Of a DNA stretch of 19,179 nucleotides, positions 18,479-19,179 are shown piece by piece. How positions within the stretch are numbered: the stretch's first letter is position 1; each line of letters opens with the position of its first letter. Source of the DNA: Ophiocordyceps camponoti-saundersi (nom. inval.) (taxonomy: Eukaryota; Ascomycota; Sordariomycetes; Hypocreales; Ophiocordycipitaceae). The stretch spans positions 1 to 19,179 of the forward strand of contig PDHQ01000497.1 in NCBI GenBank assembly GCA_003339415.1. The letters run 5' to 3'. A program made the position numbers and the translations under genes. The notes under the pieces were generated by a model that was not told where the DNA came from, did not search any database, and saw only the letters and a program-made list of their open reading frames with translations.

Positions 18479-19179
18479 AAACCTAATATAGCTAAGGCTA
18501 TAAAGAATCTTATATTTTTTTCCCTATCTTTTTATTGCTTTTTTCTAGTTTTTTCTTTAAGTTAATATAAAAGAGCTTTTTATACCTACCCCTCTTTATA
18601 AGCAATACGAGGTTTTAAGTAGACTTTTAAACTTTACTACTAAAAAATATTTTAAGAATATAAGGAAGGTATATCTACGAAAAGTAAGTCTACGACTAGA
18701 TACGCGGCGTAAGGCGCTTTTCTAAGCTAATTACTAAGTACCCTTACTTATTTTCCCTATACTAAGAAAAATTTTTAAAGTCTCCCTTTTTCTTTAATAA
18801 CTTAAGAGTTCTATAAGATAACTTAAACTTTAATTTACTTTACTACTCTTAATTTTTATATAATAAAGATAAAAAAAGTATCTTTAGGAAGCTTTTTTCC
18901 TAAAGAATTAGATAGCGCTAACCGCTTTTAGCCTAGTGCCCTTAATCTCTTAAGATATCTAACTTAAACTCTATAACTTTAATTATTACCTAGGGAGAGT
19001 TTATTTTACCTAAAATACCTCCTCTTACTTCTATTCCTTAATATAAGCTACCTAAAAAGCTTTCTAAATTTTAATTAAAAAATACTAATTATTTTTAGCT
19101 ATTTATTATTTATAGAGAATAATTACGCGTATTAAAGTATAATATACTATTTAATTATTTCCTTTTCCTAGGAAAATAA
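18479..19179. other. Unassigned RIP-degraded DNA to the window end
   Basis: It is slightly richer in C on the plus strand than the preceding kilobase, with patches such as TACCTACCCCTC (18583) and GATACGCGGCGTAAGGCGC (18699). Several plus-strand frames have stretches interrupted only by TAA/TAG, compatible with a RIP-killed coding sequence, but I recognise no motif and assign no function. It has no match that I noticed elsewhere in the window. Confidence 0.4.

Noticed and set aside
1..19179. Mitochondrial or protist AT-rich genome
   Set aside because: Recognisable copia and gypsy pol frames broken specifically at Gln/Trp codons, with CpA/TpG loss but CpG retention, point to RIP in a fungal nuclear genome rather than general AT bias.
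18479..19179. Possible DNA transposase fragment
   Set aside because: I tried both strands for mariner/pogo-type and gag motifs and found none legible.

Overview
The window looks like a gene-free, extremely AT-rich block of a filamentous ascomycete genome (Pezizomycotina), made of nested transposable elements destroyed by repeat-induced point mutation (RIP). The main evidence is dinucleotide content. CpA and TpG are almost absent (none seen in positions 1-1499), while TpA is everywhere and CpG, CpC and CpT survive. This is what CpA-to-TpA conversion on both strands leaves behind. CAA, CAG and TGG codons become stops and ATG becomes ATA, so no intact gene remains. The only long open frame (minus strand, 13353-13628) is low-complexity and I reject it. 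I recognise no host gene, tRNA or rRNA.

Layout. Positions 1-1393 are the left arm of a large inverted repeat: a perfect 10-bp tandem array, a non-coding stretch, and an LTR (812-1393). Positions about 1491-4802 are a decayed Ty1/copia pol on the plus strand (integrase, reverse transcriptase, RNase H, polypurine tract), followed by a probable 3' LTR to about 5096. Positions 5110-8886 hold one copy (A) of an unclassified ~1.9-kb repeat, split by a second full copy (B, inverted, 6055-7928) with a ~16-bp target duplication. A second copia-like polypurine tract and LTR start lie at 9287-9300, followed by unassigned AT-rich DNA. Positions 10230-11514 are the right arm of the inverted repeat: the same LTR (10230-10818, minus) and flank, less heavily mutated.

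Positions 11515-13640 are unassigned. Positions 13685-15120 are a minus-strand Ty3/gypsy chromovirus integrase with a C-terminal chromodomain, probably the body of the element whose 3' LTR is 10230-10818. Positions 15127-15300 are a small foldback (MITE-like) element. Positions 15301-18500 look like an older AT-rich element that received copy C of the 1.9-kb repeat (15796-17667), with a 13-14-bp target duplication. The rest, to 19179, is unassigned RIP-degraded DNA.

Nothing here works together as a functional system. The interest lies in insertion order, RIP context, the unclassified repeat family with long target duplications, and the inverted arms. All family calls come from reading decayed protein motifs by eye, without database searches.
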